Of a DNA stretch of 64,000 nucleotides, positions 19,158-27,150 are shown one piece after another (positions within the stretch are counted from its first letter, which is position 1; the number at the start of each line of letters is the position of its first letter). The notes beneath the pieces are model-generated. The model did not search any database. It saw only the letters and a list, made by a program, of their open reading frames with translations, and was not told where the DNA came from. This DNA is from Burkholderia sp. FERM BP-3421 (GTDB lineage: Bacteria; Pseudomonadota; Gammaproteobacteria; Burkholderiales; Burkholderiaceae): contig NZ_CP117781.1 in assembly GCF_028657905.1 (NCBI RefSeq), forward strand, positions 558,001-622,000. Reading direction: 5' to 3'. The position numbers were made by a program, and so were the translations under genes.

Positions 19158-20117
19158 TCACGCGCGCTGGCGCGCCTGCGCCCGCCATTGCGCGGGCGTG
19201 AGCCCGACGAGCCGCTTGAACGCGCGCTGGAACGCCGCCTCCGACTGATAGCCGACCGCCTCGCCGATCTCCGCGACCGGCCGCGCATCGTGCGCGAGCA
19301 TCCGGCTCGCGAGCGCCATGCGGATCTCGGCCAGCACGTCGCTCGCGGAGCGGCCGATCGCGTCGTCGAAGTGCCGCGCAAAGCTCGCACGCGACATGTG
19401 ACAGAGCGCGGCGAGGTCGGGCAGGGTCCAAGGCCGGTCGGGCGCGTCGAGCATCGCGGCGAGCGCCGGCTGCAGGCGCGGCCGCTGCGCGAGCGCGAGC
19501 AGGCCGCCCGGCGGCGCGGGGCCGACGCTCGCATGGCGCAGAGTGAGCGCGAACAGCGCGCCGGACAGCGCGTCGATCAGCGTCGCGCTGCCCGGGCCGC
19601 GCTCCAGCGCTTCCTCCCGCATCAGGCCGATCAGGCGCGCGAGGCGGCTGTCCGCGACGCGCGCCTCGCGCTCGGCCGCGCTGGGCGCGTCTTCCGCGTC
19701 GCTGTCGCTGTGCACGAGCATCCGCGCGGGGAGGTCGTCGCGCCACAGCGGGCGCGGCATCTCGGGCAGCAGGAAGCGGCCGCACAGCAGGTCGGCCGGC
19801 GGGCCGTCGCCGTCGTTGGTGACGATCTCGAGCCCGGCCTCGTCGCGCGAATGCGACGCCTGCGCCGCGCCGCCGCCCGCGTCGCGCAGCACGTGCGGCA
19901 CACCGGAGGGAAACAGCACGATATCGCCCGCCCGCATCCGCAACGGCGGGGCATGGCCATCGTCGACCTGCGCCTCGCCGCGCAGCAGCACGTGATAGGG
20001 AATCTCGCGCGCGCCCGACGCCGGATGGTCGAGCCGCCACGGCGCGCCGAAGTGGCAGCGCGCGTCGAGCCGGCCCGTGACGGGCATCAGCGTGAGTAGT
20101 CGACTGAGCAGATCCAT
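19158..20117 (-). CDS. AraC-family transcriptional regulator with N-terminal cupin
   Basis: A 319-residue regulator. The N-terminal cupin-type sensor (YHVLLRGEA, AGDIVLFPSGVPHVL) is followed by two C-terminal helix-turn-helix units (LCHMSRASFARHF; VGYQSEAAFQRAFKRLVG). It is divergent from the AhpD-like gene at 20249, the usual layout for AraC regulators controlling a neighbouring oxidoreductase; the control itself is inferred. Start 20117 has a poor ribosome site, and Met at 20201 is an alternative. Confidence 0.85.
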   Translation of the reverse strand: MDLLSRLLTLMPVTGRLDARCHFGAPWRLDHPASGAREIPYHVLLRGEAQVDDGHAPPLRMRAGDIVLFPSGVPHVLRDAGGGAAQASHSRDEAGLEIVTNDGDGPPADLLCGRFLLPEMPRPLWRDDLPARMLVHSDSDAEDAPSAAEREARVADSRLARLIGLMREEALERGPGSATLIDALSGALFALTLRHASVGPAPPGGLLALAQRPRLQPALAAMLDAPDRPWTLPDLAALCHMSRASFARHFDDAIGRSASDVLAEIRMALASRMLAHDARPVAEIGEAVGYQSEAAFQRAFKRLVGLTPAQWRAQARQRA

Positions 20118-20248
20118 GGCGAGTGCATGAGACGATTGAGCATGAATTAGCGAAATTATGGCATTAAAGAACTCGCTTGATGGACCTAGACTGGTTTCCA
20201 TGCCGTGACGTGCGGCGTTCCGAAACCCGTTTCCCCAGGAGAGACATC

Positions 20249-20785
20249 ATGTCCAGACTGACCACGATCCCGCCCACCGACGCCGCCGGCGCGACCGCCG
20301 AGGTATTCGCGACGATCCGCAAGGCGATCGGCAAGGTGCCGAATGCCTACGCGACGATCGGCACCCATCATCCGGACGCGCTGACGGCGATGCTGGCGGT
20401 CGACGCGGTGGTGGGCAAGGGGACGCTGTCGAAGGCCGAGATCGAGACGGTGCGGCTGGCGGTGAGCGAGGCGGCCGGGTGTGACTACTGCGTGGCCGCG
20501 CACACGCTCGCGGGCAAGTTCGCCGGCCTCGCGCCGGATGCGATGAAGCAGATCCGCCACGGCGAGCCGACGGGCGATGCGAAGCGCGATGCGCTGGTGG
20601 CGTTCGTGCGCACGCTCGTCACGACGCGCGGCACGGTGCCGGCCGACGCGCTCGAACGGTTCCGCGCGGCGGGATTCAGCGAACGGCAGGTGATCGAGGT
20701 GATTCTGACGGTGACGGGGATCACGTTCACGAATCTCGTGAATCGCGTCAACGACACGGATCTGGATTTTCCGGCGGTGGCGTGA
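20249..20785 (+). CDS. Carboxymuconolactone decarboxylase / AhpD-like alkylhydroperoxidase family protein
   Basis: A 178-residue all-helical protein with the redox motif CDYCVAAH (C-x-x-C followed by His), the active site of AhpD-type peroxidases. The same fold includes carboxymuconolactone decarboxylases, but the CxxC favours thiol peroxidase chemistry. AGGAG precedes ATG 20249. It is divergent from the AraC-type regulator, its probable controller. A GC hairpin follows the stop codon. Confidence 0.87.
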   Translation: MSRLTTIPPTDAAGATAEVFATIRKAIGKVPNAYATIGTHHPDALTAMLAVDAVVGKGTLSKAEIETVRLAVSEAAGCDYCVAAHTLAGKFAGLAPDAMKQIRHGEPTGDAKRDALVAFVRTLVTTRGTVPADALERFRAAGFSERQVIEVILTVTGITFTNLVNRVNDTDLDFPAVA

Positions 20786-21139
20786 GGGCGGGGCCCGATC
20801 CGATGGGCTGGGGCCGGATCGGCGGGGCGGTGGAGGGCCGGTTGGCGGCGTTGGCCCGGTGTCAGGCAGGTATCGGCGCTTTGACTCGTGTCGCGGGCCG
20901 TCGCGGGAGGGGCGCTTTGCGGCGTACCCGGGCGAGCGGTTGGCTTTGGGAGATCGCGGCGCGGGTGGGAGGCCGCCGGGCGGGCCGTGCGGTTGGCGCA
21001 GGCCCGGGTTTCCGGCGGGTGCGGACGCGGTCGTCGGGGCGAAGACCGGGGCGGCCCGCATTCCGCCGCCGCGTCTCGCCTGGGCGCTCCGGGCGGCCCC
21101 GGGGCATACGAAGCCCCGACCGCCGGGGCGCCGCCGCGC
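20786..21139. other. G-rich intergenic stretch, no gene recognised
   Basis: About 350 bp between two stop codons of convergent genes. The plus strand is markedly rich in G runs. Open frames on both strands are low-complexity Arg/Gly/Ala products without ribosome sites. Confidence 0.5.
20795..20822 (+). terminator. Hairpin after the AhpD-like gene
   Basis: Arms CCGATCCG (20795-20802) and CGGATCGG (20815-20822), 10 bp after the stop codon. There is no T run, so only a possible terminator. Confidence 0.4.
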
Positions 21140-21424
21140 TTACTTCGCCTGCGCCGCGAGCCCGCTTTCCAGCATCTCGGTCAACAGGCCCGTCATCCCT
21201 TCCGGATGCGCGGCCGCCTGCGCGTTCAGGCGCGCGACCAGCTCGACATTGAGTTTGCACGCGAACGGCACGAGGCCCTGCGCCTGGTCGAGCTTGCGGC
21301 GCTCGCGACGGTCGATCGGGGCGGCTTCGGCATTCTTGCCGAAGCGGGCGGCCGAGCCCTGCTTCATGGCTTGGGTCAGCTTGAGCGCTTTGTTCTTCTC
21401 GAGATCGGTTTTCTTCATGGCCAT
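21140..21424 (-). CDS. Small hypothetical protein, Lys-rich N-terminus
   Basis: A 94-residue protein beginning MAMKKTDLEKNKALKL and ending in a helix (GMTGLLTEMLESGL). No characterised family recognised. A GAGGT site 8 bp before 21424 supports this start; Met at 21418 is an alternative. Charge and size suggest a cytosolic accessory or nucleic-acid-associated protein, but that is a guess. It is divergent from the squalene/phytoene synthase gene. Confidence 0.65.
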   Translation of the reverse strand: MAMKKTDLEKNKALKLTQAMKQGSAARFGKNAEAAPIDRRERRKLDQAQGLVPFACKLNVELVARLNAQAAAHPEGMTGLLTEMLESGLAAQAK

Positions 21425-21561
21425 GGCGGCTACCTCAGTTCGTTCAAAATGGGTGCGATTGTACGCATCACGCCGCGCGCCGAACACCCGCCTTGTGCGG
21501 CCGGGATCCGGTGCGCCGGGCTACAATTCGGCAGCTTCCGATTTCCATCACCGATCCGTAC

Positions 21562-22638
21562 ATGGCCACACCACCTCGGGCTTTCCTGCTGGGCCCCCTG
21601 CTGAAAGGCGTTTCCCGCTCGTTCTACCTGACGCTGCGCGTGCTGCCGGAAGGCATGCGCGACCCGATCGGGCTCGCCTACCTGCTCGCGCGCGCCGCCG
21701 ACACGATCGCGGACACCTCGCTGATCGCGCCCGCTCAGCGGCTCGAACTGCTGTTGTCGCTGCGCGCGCAGGTGAACGGCACGCCCGATCCGGACGCGCT
21801 GCGCCGGATCGCGGGCGAGGTCGCCGGGCAGCAGATGGTGTCCGACGAGAAGATCCTGCTCGAATCGCTCGAACCGGCGCTCGCGATCCTCGCGCAGTTC
21901 GACGACGGCGACCGCGCGGCGGTGCGCGGCATCGTGACCACGTTGACGGAAGGCATGGAATTCGACCTGCGCACCTTCCCCGATGAAACCTCGGGACAGA
22001 TCGTCGCGCTGCGCCGGCCGGACGAACTGGATCGCTATACCTATCTGGTCGCGGGCTGCGTCGGCGAATTCTGGACCGCGATGACCTATGCGCATCAGCC
22101 GGGCGTGCTCACCGCGGATGCCGCGGCCATGACGGCGCGCGGCATCCGTTTCGGCAAGGCCTTGCAGATGACGAACGTGCTGCGCGACTGCGGCAAGGAT
22201 CTGCGCATCGGCCGCTGCTATCTGCCGGTCGAACTGCTGGGCCGGCACGGCCTCGCGCTCGAGGATCTGTCGGGGCCGGACGCGTCGCGGCGCGCGCGGC
22301 CGCTGCTCGTCGACCTGGTGCGGCTGACGCTCGATCACTTCCGCGCGGGCATCGACTACACGTTCGCGATTCCCGCGCAGGCGATGCGGCTGCGCCTCGC
22401 CTGCCTGTGGCCGATCCTGATCGGCCTCAATACCTTGCTGCTGCTGGTGGAGAACGACGCGTGGCTCGATCCGGCGCGGGCGTCGAAGGTGCGCCGCAAC
22501 GACGTCTACAAGGTGCTCGCGTATTCGGTGCCGCTGTCGCTGTCGAACGGCCTGCTGCGGGTCTGGCTCGATCGGCTCACGCGCGATATCGAAGCGCGGC
22601 TCGGCGAATCGGCCGGGGCTGCCGGCGTGCGCGTTTAA
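21562..22638 (+). CDS. Phytoene/squalene synthase family protein
   Basis: A 358-residue trans-isoprenyl diphosphate synthase that should condense two prenyl diphosphates head-to-head. The first Asp-rich motif is DTIAD (residues 47-51) and the second is within NVLRDCGKDLRIGRCYLP (near 203-220). KGVSRSFYLTLRVLP near the N-terminus is like eukaryotic-type squalene synthases. No shc, hpnC/hpnE or crt genes are in the window, so the product (squalene or another) cannot be assigned. It is followed 98 bp later by a Pmp3-like gene. Confidence 0.87.
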   Translation: MATPPRAFLLGPLLKGVSRSFYLTLRVLPEGMRDPIGLAYLLARAADTIADTSLIAPAQRLELLLSLRAQVNGTPDPDALRRIAGEVAGQQMVSDEKILLESLEPALAILAQFDDGDRAAVRGIVTTLTEGMEFDLRTFPDETSGQIVALRRPDELDRYTYLVAGCVGEFWTAMTYAHQPGVLTADAAAMTARGIRFGKALQMTNVLRDCGKDLRIGRCYLPVELLGRHGLALEDLSGPDASRRARPLLVDLVRLTLDHFRAGIDYTFAIPAQAMRLRLACLWPILIGLNTLLLLVENDAWLDPARASKVRRNDVYKVLAYSVPLSLSNGLLRVWLDRLTRDIEARLGESAGAAGVRV

Positions 22639-22736
22639 GAAGCGTTTAAGTTCGCGTCTGCTATAACCCGAAGCAGGCGGGCCTTTGCCGACGCCGTCCG
22701 GCGCCGGCTCCCGCCGCATCACGAGAGGATCTTTCC

Positions 22737-22931
22737 ATGCGTTTGCTGCTCGCCCTGTTGCTGCCCTGGCTGCAGTTCTTCACGATCGGCCGCCCGATCG
22801 CCGGCATCATCTGTCTGCTGTTGCAGCTCACGGTGATCGGCTGGCTGCCGGCCGCGATCTGGTCGGTGTACGCGTTGAGCCAGTACAAGACGGATCGGAA
22901 GATCGAAGCGGCGTTGCGCGGCAGGCCTTGA
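22737..22931 (+). CDS. YqaE/Pmp3 family membrane peptide
   Basis: A 64-residue protein with two hydrophobic helices (about 3-18 and 24-46) and a short charged tail, the architecture of Pmp3/YqaE proteins tied to membrane potential and stress. The family signature is relaxed at the start but clear in the G-WLPAAIWSVYAL segment. AGAGGA precedes the ATG. Confidence 0.8.
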   Translation: MRLLLALLLPWLQFFTIGRPIAGIICLLLQLTVIGWLPAAIWSVYALSQYKTDRKIEAALRGRP

Positions 22932-22959
22932 GTACCCGCACGGATGCGTCGTTTCGTCT

Positions 22960-23027
22960 ATTTCGGAGGAAATCTATACATATCGTGCCCATCGATCTGC
23001 ATGAAATGTATAGATTTCTACCGAAAT
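22960..23027. promoter_or_regulatory. Long inverted repeat, likely operator of the XRE regulator
   Basis: Arms 22960-22981 and 23006-23027 are inverted copies matching at 20 of 22 positions, around a 24-bp spacer. Each arm contains AAATCTATACAT. It sits about 70 bp before the start of a HipB-like gene, the usual place for an autoregulatory operator. The downstream regulator is now broken. Confidence 0.7.
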
Positions 23028-23097
23028 GACGAGTGCGGGCGTGCACGATTCAACGACGGCCGACGAGCCGCACTGCGCTGACGCGCAGGACGCCGCG

Positions 23098-23372
23098 ATG
23101 GACAAGCGCTACAACGCGCTCCCGCTTCCCGAACAACTGTCGCTGCGCCGGCAGGCGGTCGAGGACGTGCTCGCGCATCCCGAGTGGACGCTGCAGGAAT
23201 CCGTGCGCCATCCGAAGCGCACGATGCGGCTGACGAGCGCCGAGATGGCGAAGCTCGCCGGCGGACGATCCAGGATATCGAACAGGGGCGCAGCGACGGC
23301 ACCGTGCAGACCATGAGCCGCATCTTCGGCATGCTCGGATTGAAGCCGGGTGTCGTGCGGAAGCAGGCGTAG
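23098..23372 (+). pseudogene. XRE/HipB-like helix-turn-helix regulator, frameshifted
   Basis: Frame one reads MDKRYNALPLPEQLSLRRQ... to AEMAKLAGG. The second half, RTIQDIEQGRSDGTVQTM...GLKPGVV, continues in another frame from about 23262 to TAG 23370-23372. Joining them gives a typical XRE/HipB protein of about 94 residues. The junction (23260-23264) lacks the residues between KLAG and RTIQ, consistent with a loss of about 10 bp inside the DNA-recognition helix. An in-frame ATG at 23026 is an alternative start. No toxin partner is visible. Confidence 0.8.
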
Positions 23373-23407
23373 CGGCTGTCGCCGAGCCCGGCCTCATCGG
23401 GCCGGAT

Positions 23408-23593
23408 TCACTTCGTCGCCGCGAACAACGTCAGGTTCATGAAGATCTTGAACGCGTAGCCGAGCGACACGGCGCCTGCCACGCCGCCCGCCCACAGGAT
23501 CACGAACCAGACCCAGCCGGGCAGCCGGCGCGCGGGGCCGCCTGCGCGGCCGTCGGCGTGATGCTCAGTGATGGTAGTAGTGCTGGTCTTCAT
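23408..23593 (-). CDS. DUF2474 small membrane subunit of bd-type oxidase
   Basis: A 61-residue single-helix protein (hydrophobic stretch VWFVILWAGGVAGAVSLGY). DUF2474 proteins are encoded behind cyanide-insensitive bd oxidases and are thought to be CydX-like accessory subunits. It overlaps the end of the subunit II gene by 29 bp, so it is the last gene of the cioAB operon. Confidence 0.8.
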   Translation of the reverse strand: MKTSTTTITEHHADGRAGGPARRLPGWVWFVILWAGGVAGAVSLGYAFKIFMNLTLFAATK

Positions 23594-24572
23594 GTCGTAC
23601 CTTGCCTCGAAATACCCAGTAACCCATCGTAGTGTAGGCGACGATGATCGGCAGGATCACGGCGGCGCCCACCAGCGTGAAGGTCTGGCTCGAACGCGGC
23701 GCGGCCGCTTCCCAGATCGTCATGGTCTGCGGAATCGCGTACGGGAACAGCGTCACGAGCAGCCCGACGTAGCCGAGCAGCACGAGCAGCAGCGCGAGCA
23801 CGAACGGCGTCATGTCGTGGCGGGCGCGCACCGCGCGGTACATCCACAGCGCGCAGCCGGCCACCAGGAACGGCACCGGCAGCAGGCGCCAGAACAGCCC
23901 GGAGTCGAACCAGCGCTGCGCGATCGTCGGGTCCTGCAGCGGCGTCCACAGGCTGATCACCGCCATGAAGCCGAGCAGCACGACCGTCAGCGGCCACACC
24001 ACGCGGTGCAGGCGGCGCTGCAGGTCGCCTTCCGTCTTCGCCACCAGCCAGCAGCAGCCGAGCAGCGCATAGGTTGCGATGAGGCCCAGGCCCGTCAGCA
24101 GGCTGAACGGCGTGAGCCAGTCGAACGCGTGGCCGGCGAACTGGCCGTCCTTGATCGGAATCCCTTGCAGGAACGCGCCGAGCGCGATGCCCTGGAAGAA
24201 GGTCGCGCCGGCCGAGCCGCCGATGAACGCGAGATCCCACAGGTGCTTGGTGCGGCGCGCCTTCGCGCGGATCTCGAACGACACGCCGCGGAAGATCAGG
24301 CACACCAGCATGAAGATCAGCGGGAGATAGAGCGCCGAGAGCACGGTCGAGTAGACGATCGGGAACACGGCGAACAGGCCCGCGCCGCCCAGCACGAGCC
24401 AGGTCTCGTTGCCGTCCCACACGGGCGCGACGGTGTTCATCATCAGATCGCGTTCCTTCTCGTCCGGGAAGAACGGGAACACGATGCCGATGCCGAGATC
24501 GAAGCCGTCCAGCACGACGTACATGAAAAGGCCGAATGCGATGATCGCGGCCCAGATGACGGTGACATCCAT
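23565..24572 (-). CDS. cioB: Cytochrome bd-type ubiquinol oxidase subunit II (CioB/CydB)
   Basis: A 335-residue polytopic membrane protein starting MDVTVIWAAIIAFGLFMYVV-LDGFDLG, the conserved N-terminus of CydB/CioB with a functionally important Asp. GNETWLVLGG (about 55-64) is a further family signature. It pairs with subunit I to oxidise ubiquinol and reduce O2. It lies 34 bp downstream of cioA on the same strand. Confidence 0.93.
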   Translation of the reverse strand: MDVTVIWAAIIAFGLFMYVVLDGFDLGIGIVFPFFPDEKERDLMMNTVAPVWDGNETWLVLGGAGLFAVFPIVYSTVLSALYLPLIFMLVCLIFRGVSFEIRAKARRTKHLWDLAFIGGSAGATFFQGIALGAFLQGIPIKDGQFAGHAFDWLTPFSLLTGLGLIATYALLGCCWLVAKTEGDLQRRLHRVVWPLTVVLLGFMAVISLWTPLQDPTIAQRWFDSGLFWRLLPVPFLVAGCALWMYRAVRARHDMTPFVLALLLVLLGYVGLLVTLFPYAIPQTMTIWEAAAPRSSQTFTLVGAAVILPIIVAYTTMGYWVFRGKVRHEDQHYYHH

Positions 24573-24606
24573 TTGTTTTACCTCGTAGGCTTGGGCGGTC
24601 GCCGCG

Positions 24607-26019
24607 TCAGGCCGCGTCGATCAGGTGGTTCGTCGCCGACAGCGGGCGGCGGCCGGTGTGGTCGGGGCGCGCGTCGTGCGCGTCGTCGTGCCCGTCGCCC
24701 GGCAGCGCGGGGCCGGCCTTCATCAGTTTCAGCATGTAGTGGATGCCCGTGCCGAACACGAGGAAGTACACGATCACGAAGGTCAGCAGCGACAGGCCGA
24801 CCTGCTGCGTCGACAGCGGCGACACCGCGTGCGCGGTGCGCATCACGCCGTACACCACCCACGGCTGGCGGCCGACCTCGGTCGTCACCCAGCCCGCGAG
24901 CAGCGAGATGAAACCGGTCGGCCCCATCACGAGCGCGGCGCGCTGGAACCACTTCGCTTCATAGAGGCGGCCGCGCCGGCGCAGGGCCCAGGCGGCGAGC
25001 GCGAGGCCGATCATCGCGAAGCCGAGCGCGACCATGATGCGGAAGCTCCAGAACACGACCGTCGAGTTCGGCCGGTCCTCGGGCGGGAAGGCCTTGAGGC
25101 CGCGGATCTCGCCGTCCCAGCTCTGAGTCAGGATCAGGCTGCCCAGGTGCGGGACCGACACCGCGTAGCGCGTGGTTTCCGCCTGCATGTCGGGAATCCC
25201 GAACAGGTTGAGCGAGGTGCCGCCGCGTTCGGTTTCCCACAGGCCCTCGATCGCGGCGATCTTGGCGGGCTGGTGCTTGAGCGTGTTGAGGCCGTGCTGG
25301 TCGCCGATCATGGCCTGCACGGGCGCGAGCACCAGCAGCAGCCACAGCGACATCGAGAACATCTTCTTCACCGCGCGGTCGCGGCGGCCCTTCAGCAGGT
25401 GCCACGCGGCCGTGGCGGCCACCACCAGCGCGGCGACGATGAAGGCGGCGATCGCCATGTGCGCGAGCCGGTACGGGAACGACGGGTTGAAGATGATCTG
25501 GAACCAGTCGGTCGGCACCACTTTGCCGTCGACGATCTCGAAGCCCTGCGGCGTCTGCATCCAGCTGTTCGAGGCGAGGATCCAGAAGGTCGAGATCAGC
25601 GTGCCGATCGCGACCATCAGCGTCGCGCCGAAGTGCGCGCGCGGGCTCACGCGGTTCCAGCCGAACAGCATGATGCCGAGGAAGCCCGCTTCGAGGAAGA
25701 ACGCGGTCATGACCTCGTACATCAGCAGCGGGCCCGTGACCGAGCCGGCGAAGCTGGAGAAGCCCGACCAGTTGGTGCCGAACTGGTAGCTCATCACGAC
25801 GCCGGACACGACGCCCATGCCGAACGCGATCGCGAAAATCTTCGACCAGAACAGGCAGAGGGTTTTGTAATAGGGCTTGCGGGTCTTGAGCCAGCGGTAT
25901 TCGAGCACCGCGATGAAGCTCGCGAGGCCGATGCTGAGCGCCGGGAAGACGATGTGGAACGAGACGGTGAAGGCGAATTGCAGGCGGGCCAGATCTAGGG
26001 CCGAGAATGCGGTTTCCAT
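24607..26019 (-). CDS. cioA: Cytochrome bd-type ubiquinol oxidase subunit I (CioA/CydA)
   Basis: A 470-residue subunit carrying the haem sites. The start LARLQFAFTVSFHIVFPALSIG contains the His ligand of the high-spin haem region, and GWVTTEVGRQPWVVYG (near 390) is a hallmark. The protein is shorter than E. coli CydA and has the short Q-loop typical of cyanide-insensitive oxidases. Such enzymes support respiration at low O2 and in the presence of cyanide. A perfect FNR/ANR box lies about 180 bp upstream. Confidence 0.93.
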   Translation of the reverse strand: METAFSALDLARLQFAFTVSFHIVFPALSIGLASFIAVLEYRWLKTRKPYYKTLCLFWSKIFAIAFGMGVVSGVVMSYQFGTNWSGFSSFAGSVTGPLLMYEVMTAFFLEAGFLGIMLFGWNRVSPRAHFGATLMVAIGTLISTFWILASNSWMQTPQGFEIVDGKVVPTDWFQIIFNPSFPYRLAHMAIAAFIVAALVVAATAAWHLLKGRRDRAVKKMFSMSLWLLLVLAPVQAMIGDQHGLNTLKHQPAKIAAIEGLWETERGGTSLNLFGIPDMQAETTRYAVSVPHLGSLILTQSWDGEIRGLKAFPPEDRPNSTVVFWSFRIMVALGFAMIGLALAAWALRRRGRLYEAKWFQRAALVMGPTGFISLLAGWVTTEVGRQPWVVYGVMRTAHAVSPLSTQQVGLSLLTFVIVYFLVFGTGIHYMLKLMKAGPALPGDGHDDAHDARPDHTGRRPLSATNHLIDAA

Positions 26020-26195
26020 ACGTGTAGACCGAGGCTGACGACACCCGCCGGCGGGGCTGCCGGCGGACCCCGCGCCGCGCGCGACTCGGATGGGCGACAG
26101 GGTTGCGGCGAGTATCGCGCAGCGTGTTGCGGCGCGAAATGTGCCAACTCGTCGCAGAGGTCAAGCGCTGATCCCGGTGTGTCGGATCTAAATCA

Positions 26196-26209
26196 TTGAT
26201 TGGTATCAA
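26196..26209. promoter_or_regulatory. FNR/ANR box upstream of cioAB
   Basis: TTGATTGGTATCAA is a perfect match to the TTGAT-N4-ATCAA consensus. It lies in the 333-bp gap (26020-26352) between cioA and the ScpB-like gene, about 180 bp from the cioA start. The rest of the gap holds only GC-rich hairpins near 26045-26070 and no gene. Low-oxygen control of the oxidase is inferred. Confidence 0.75.
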
Positions 26210-26352
26210 ATTTGGCGGAATCGTCCGAGGCGCGCGCCGCGCGGCGTCCTGTCGCACCTGCGGCAATCCACCGCGCCGCAGCAGGGGAGCCGGCGGCGCG
26301 CCGCCGGGCGTGCGCGTGACAGGGGCGCGCACGCCTCGTGCGCCGCCGCGCT

Positions 26353-27150
26353 TCAACCGCCGCGAAACACCGGCGGCCGCCGCTCGGCGAACGCGCGCAG
26401 CCCCTCGGTGAAATCGTCGCTCGCGCAGGCCGCGCGGCGCAGCTCCGCGATCCGTTCGAGCGCGTCGACGGGCACCGGCCGCGCATCCTCCAGCACCCGC
26501 AGTTGCTCCTTCACCGCCTGCACCGCGAGCGGCGCCTTGTCGGCGATCGTGCGCGCGAGGGCGAGCGTCGTCGCGTCGAGCTGCGCGCGCTCGACCACGC
26601 GGTTCACGAGGCCGTGGTGCGCGGCCCGTTCCGCGTCGAGCGGCTGCGCGGTGAAGAACATCTCCTTGAGCACGTGGATCGGCAGGTTGTGGAAGAAACG
26701 CAGCAGCCCGCTCGTCGTGTAGGGCAGGCCGATGTTGACGGGCGTCATCGCGAAGCGCGCGCTCGGGTCCGCGAGCACGAGGTCGCAGCTCATCGCGAGA
26801 TCCACCGCGCCGCCCCACACCGAGCCCGAGATGCTCGCGATCACGACGCCCGGATACGCGCGGATCCGCCGCAGCACGCGTTCGAGCGGCTTGCCGTACG
26901 CGATCGGATCGCGATCGTGCGCGAGTTCACCGAGGTCGTGGCCCGCGCTCCACACGTCGTCGCCGCTGCCGTTCGCGAGCGTGACGACCGTCACGTCGTC
27001 CCGCGCGAGCGCATCGAGGCGCGCGTCGAGCGCGTCCAGCAGCGCCGCGTCGAGCGCGTGGCGGCGCGCCGGATTGCCGAAGCCAATGCGGCCGATGCGC
27101 GGCTCGACGCGCTCGACCTCGACGAACCAGCCGGTCGATGCGCCGCTCAT
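26353..27150 (-). CDS. scpB: Enoyl-CoA hydratase family protein resembling methylmalonyl-CoA decarboxylase ScpB
   Basis: A 265-residue crotonase-fold enzyme. Unusually close agreement with E. coli ScpB is seen in SAGHD (His71), the oxyanion block ISGSVWGGAVDLAMSCDL and MTPVNIGLPY (Tyr144). The His and Tyr correspond to the two residues important in E. coli methylmalonyl-CoA decarboxylase. The likely reaction is methylmalonyl-CoA (or a similar acyl-CoA) to propionyl-CoA plus CO2. It overlaps the upstream CoA-transferase gene by 4 bp. The substrate is inferred; a plain enoyl-CoA hydratase is the alternative, but the catalytic Glu pair of hydratases is not evident. Confidence 0.75.
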   Translation of the reverse strand: MSGASTGWFVEVERVEPRIGRIGFGNPARRHALDAALLDALDARLDALARDDVTVVTLANGSGDDVWSAGHDLGELAHDRDPIAYGKPLERVLRRIRAYPGVVIASISGSVWGGAVDLAMSCDLVLADPSARFAMTPVNIGLPYTTSGLLRFFHNLPIHVLKEMFFTAQPLDAERAAHHGLVNRVVERAQLDATTLALARTIADKAPLAVQAVKEQLRVLEDARPVPVDALERIAELRRAACASDDFTEGLRAFAERRPPVFRGG

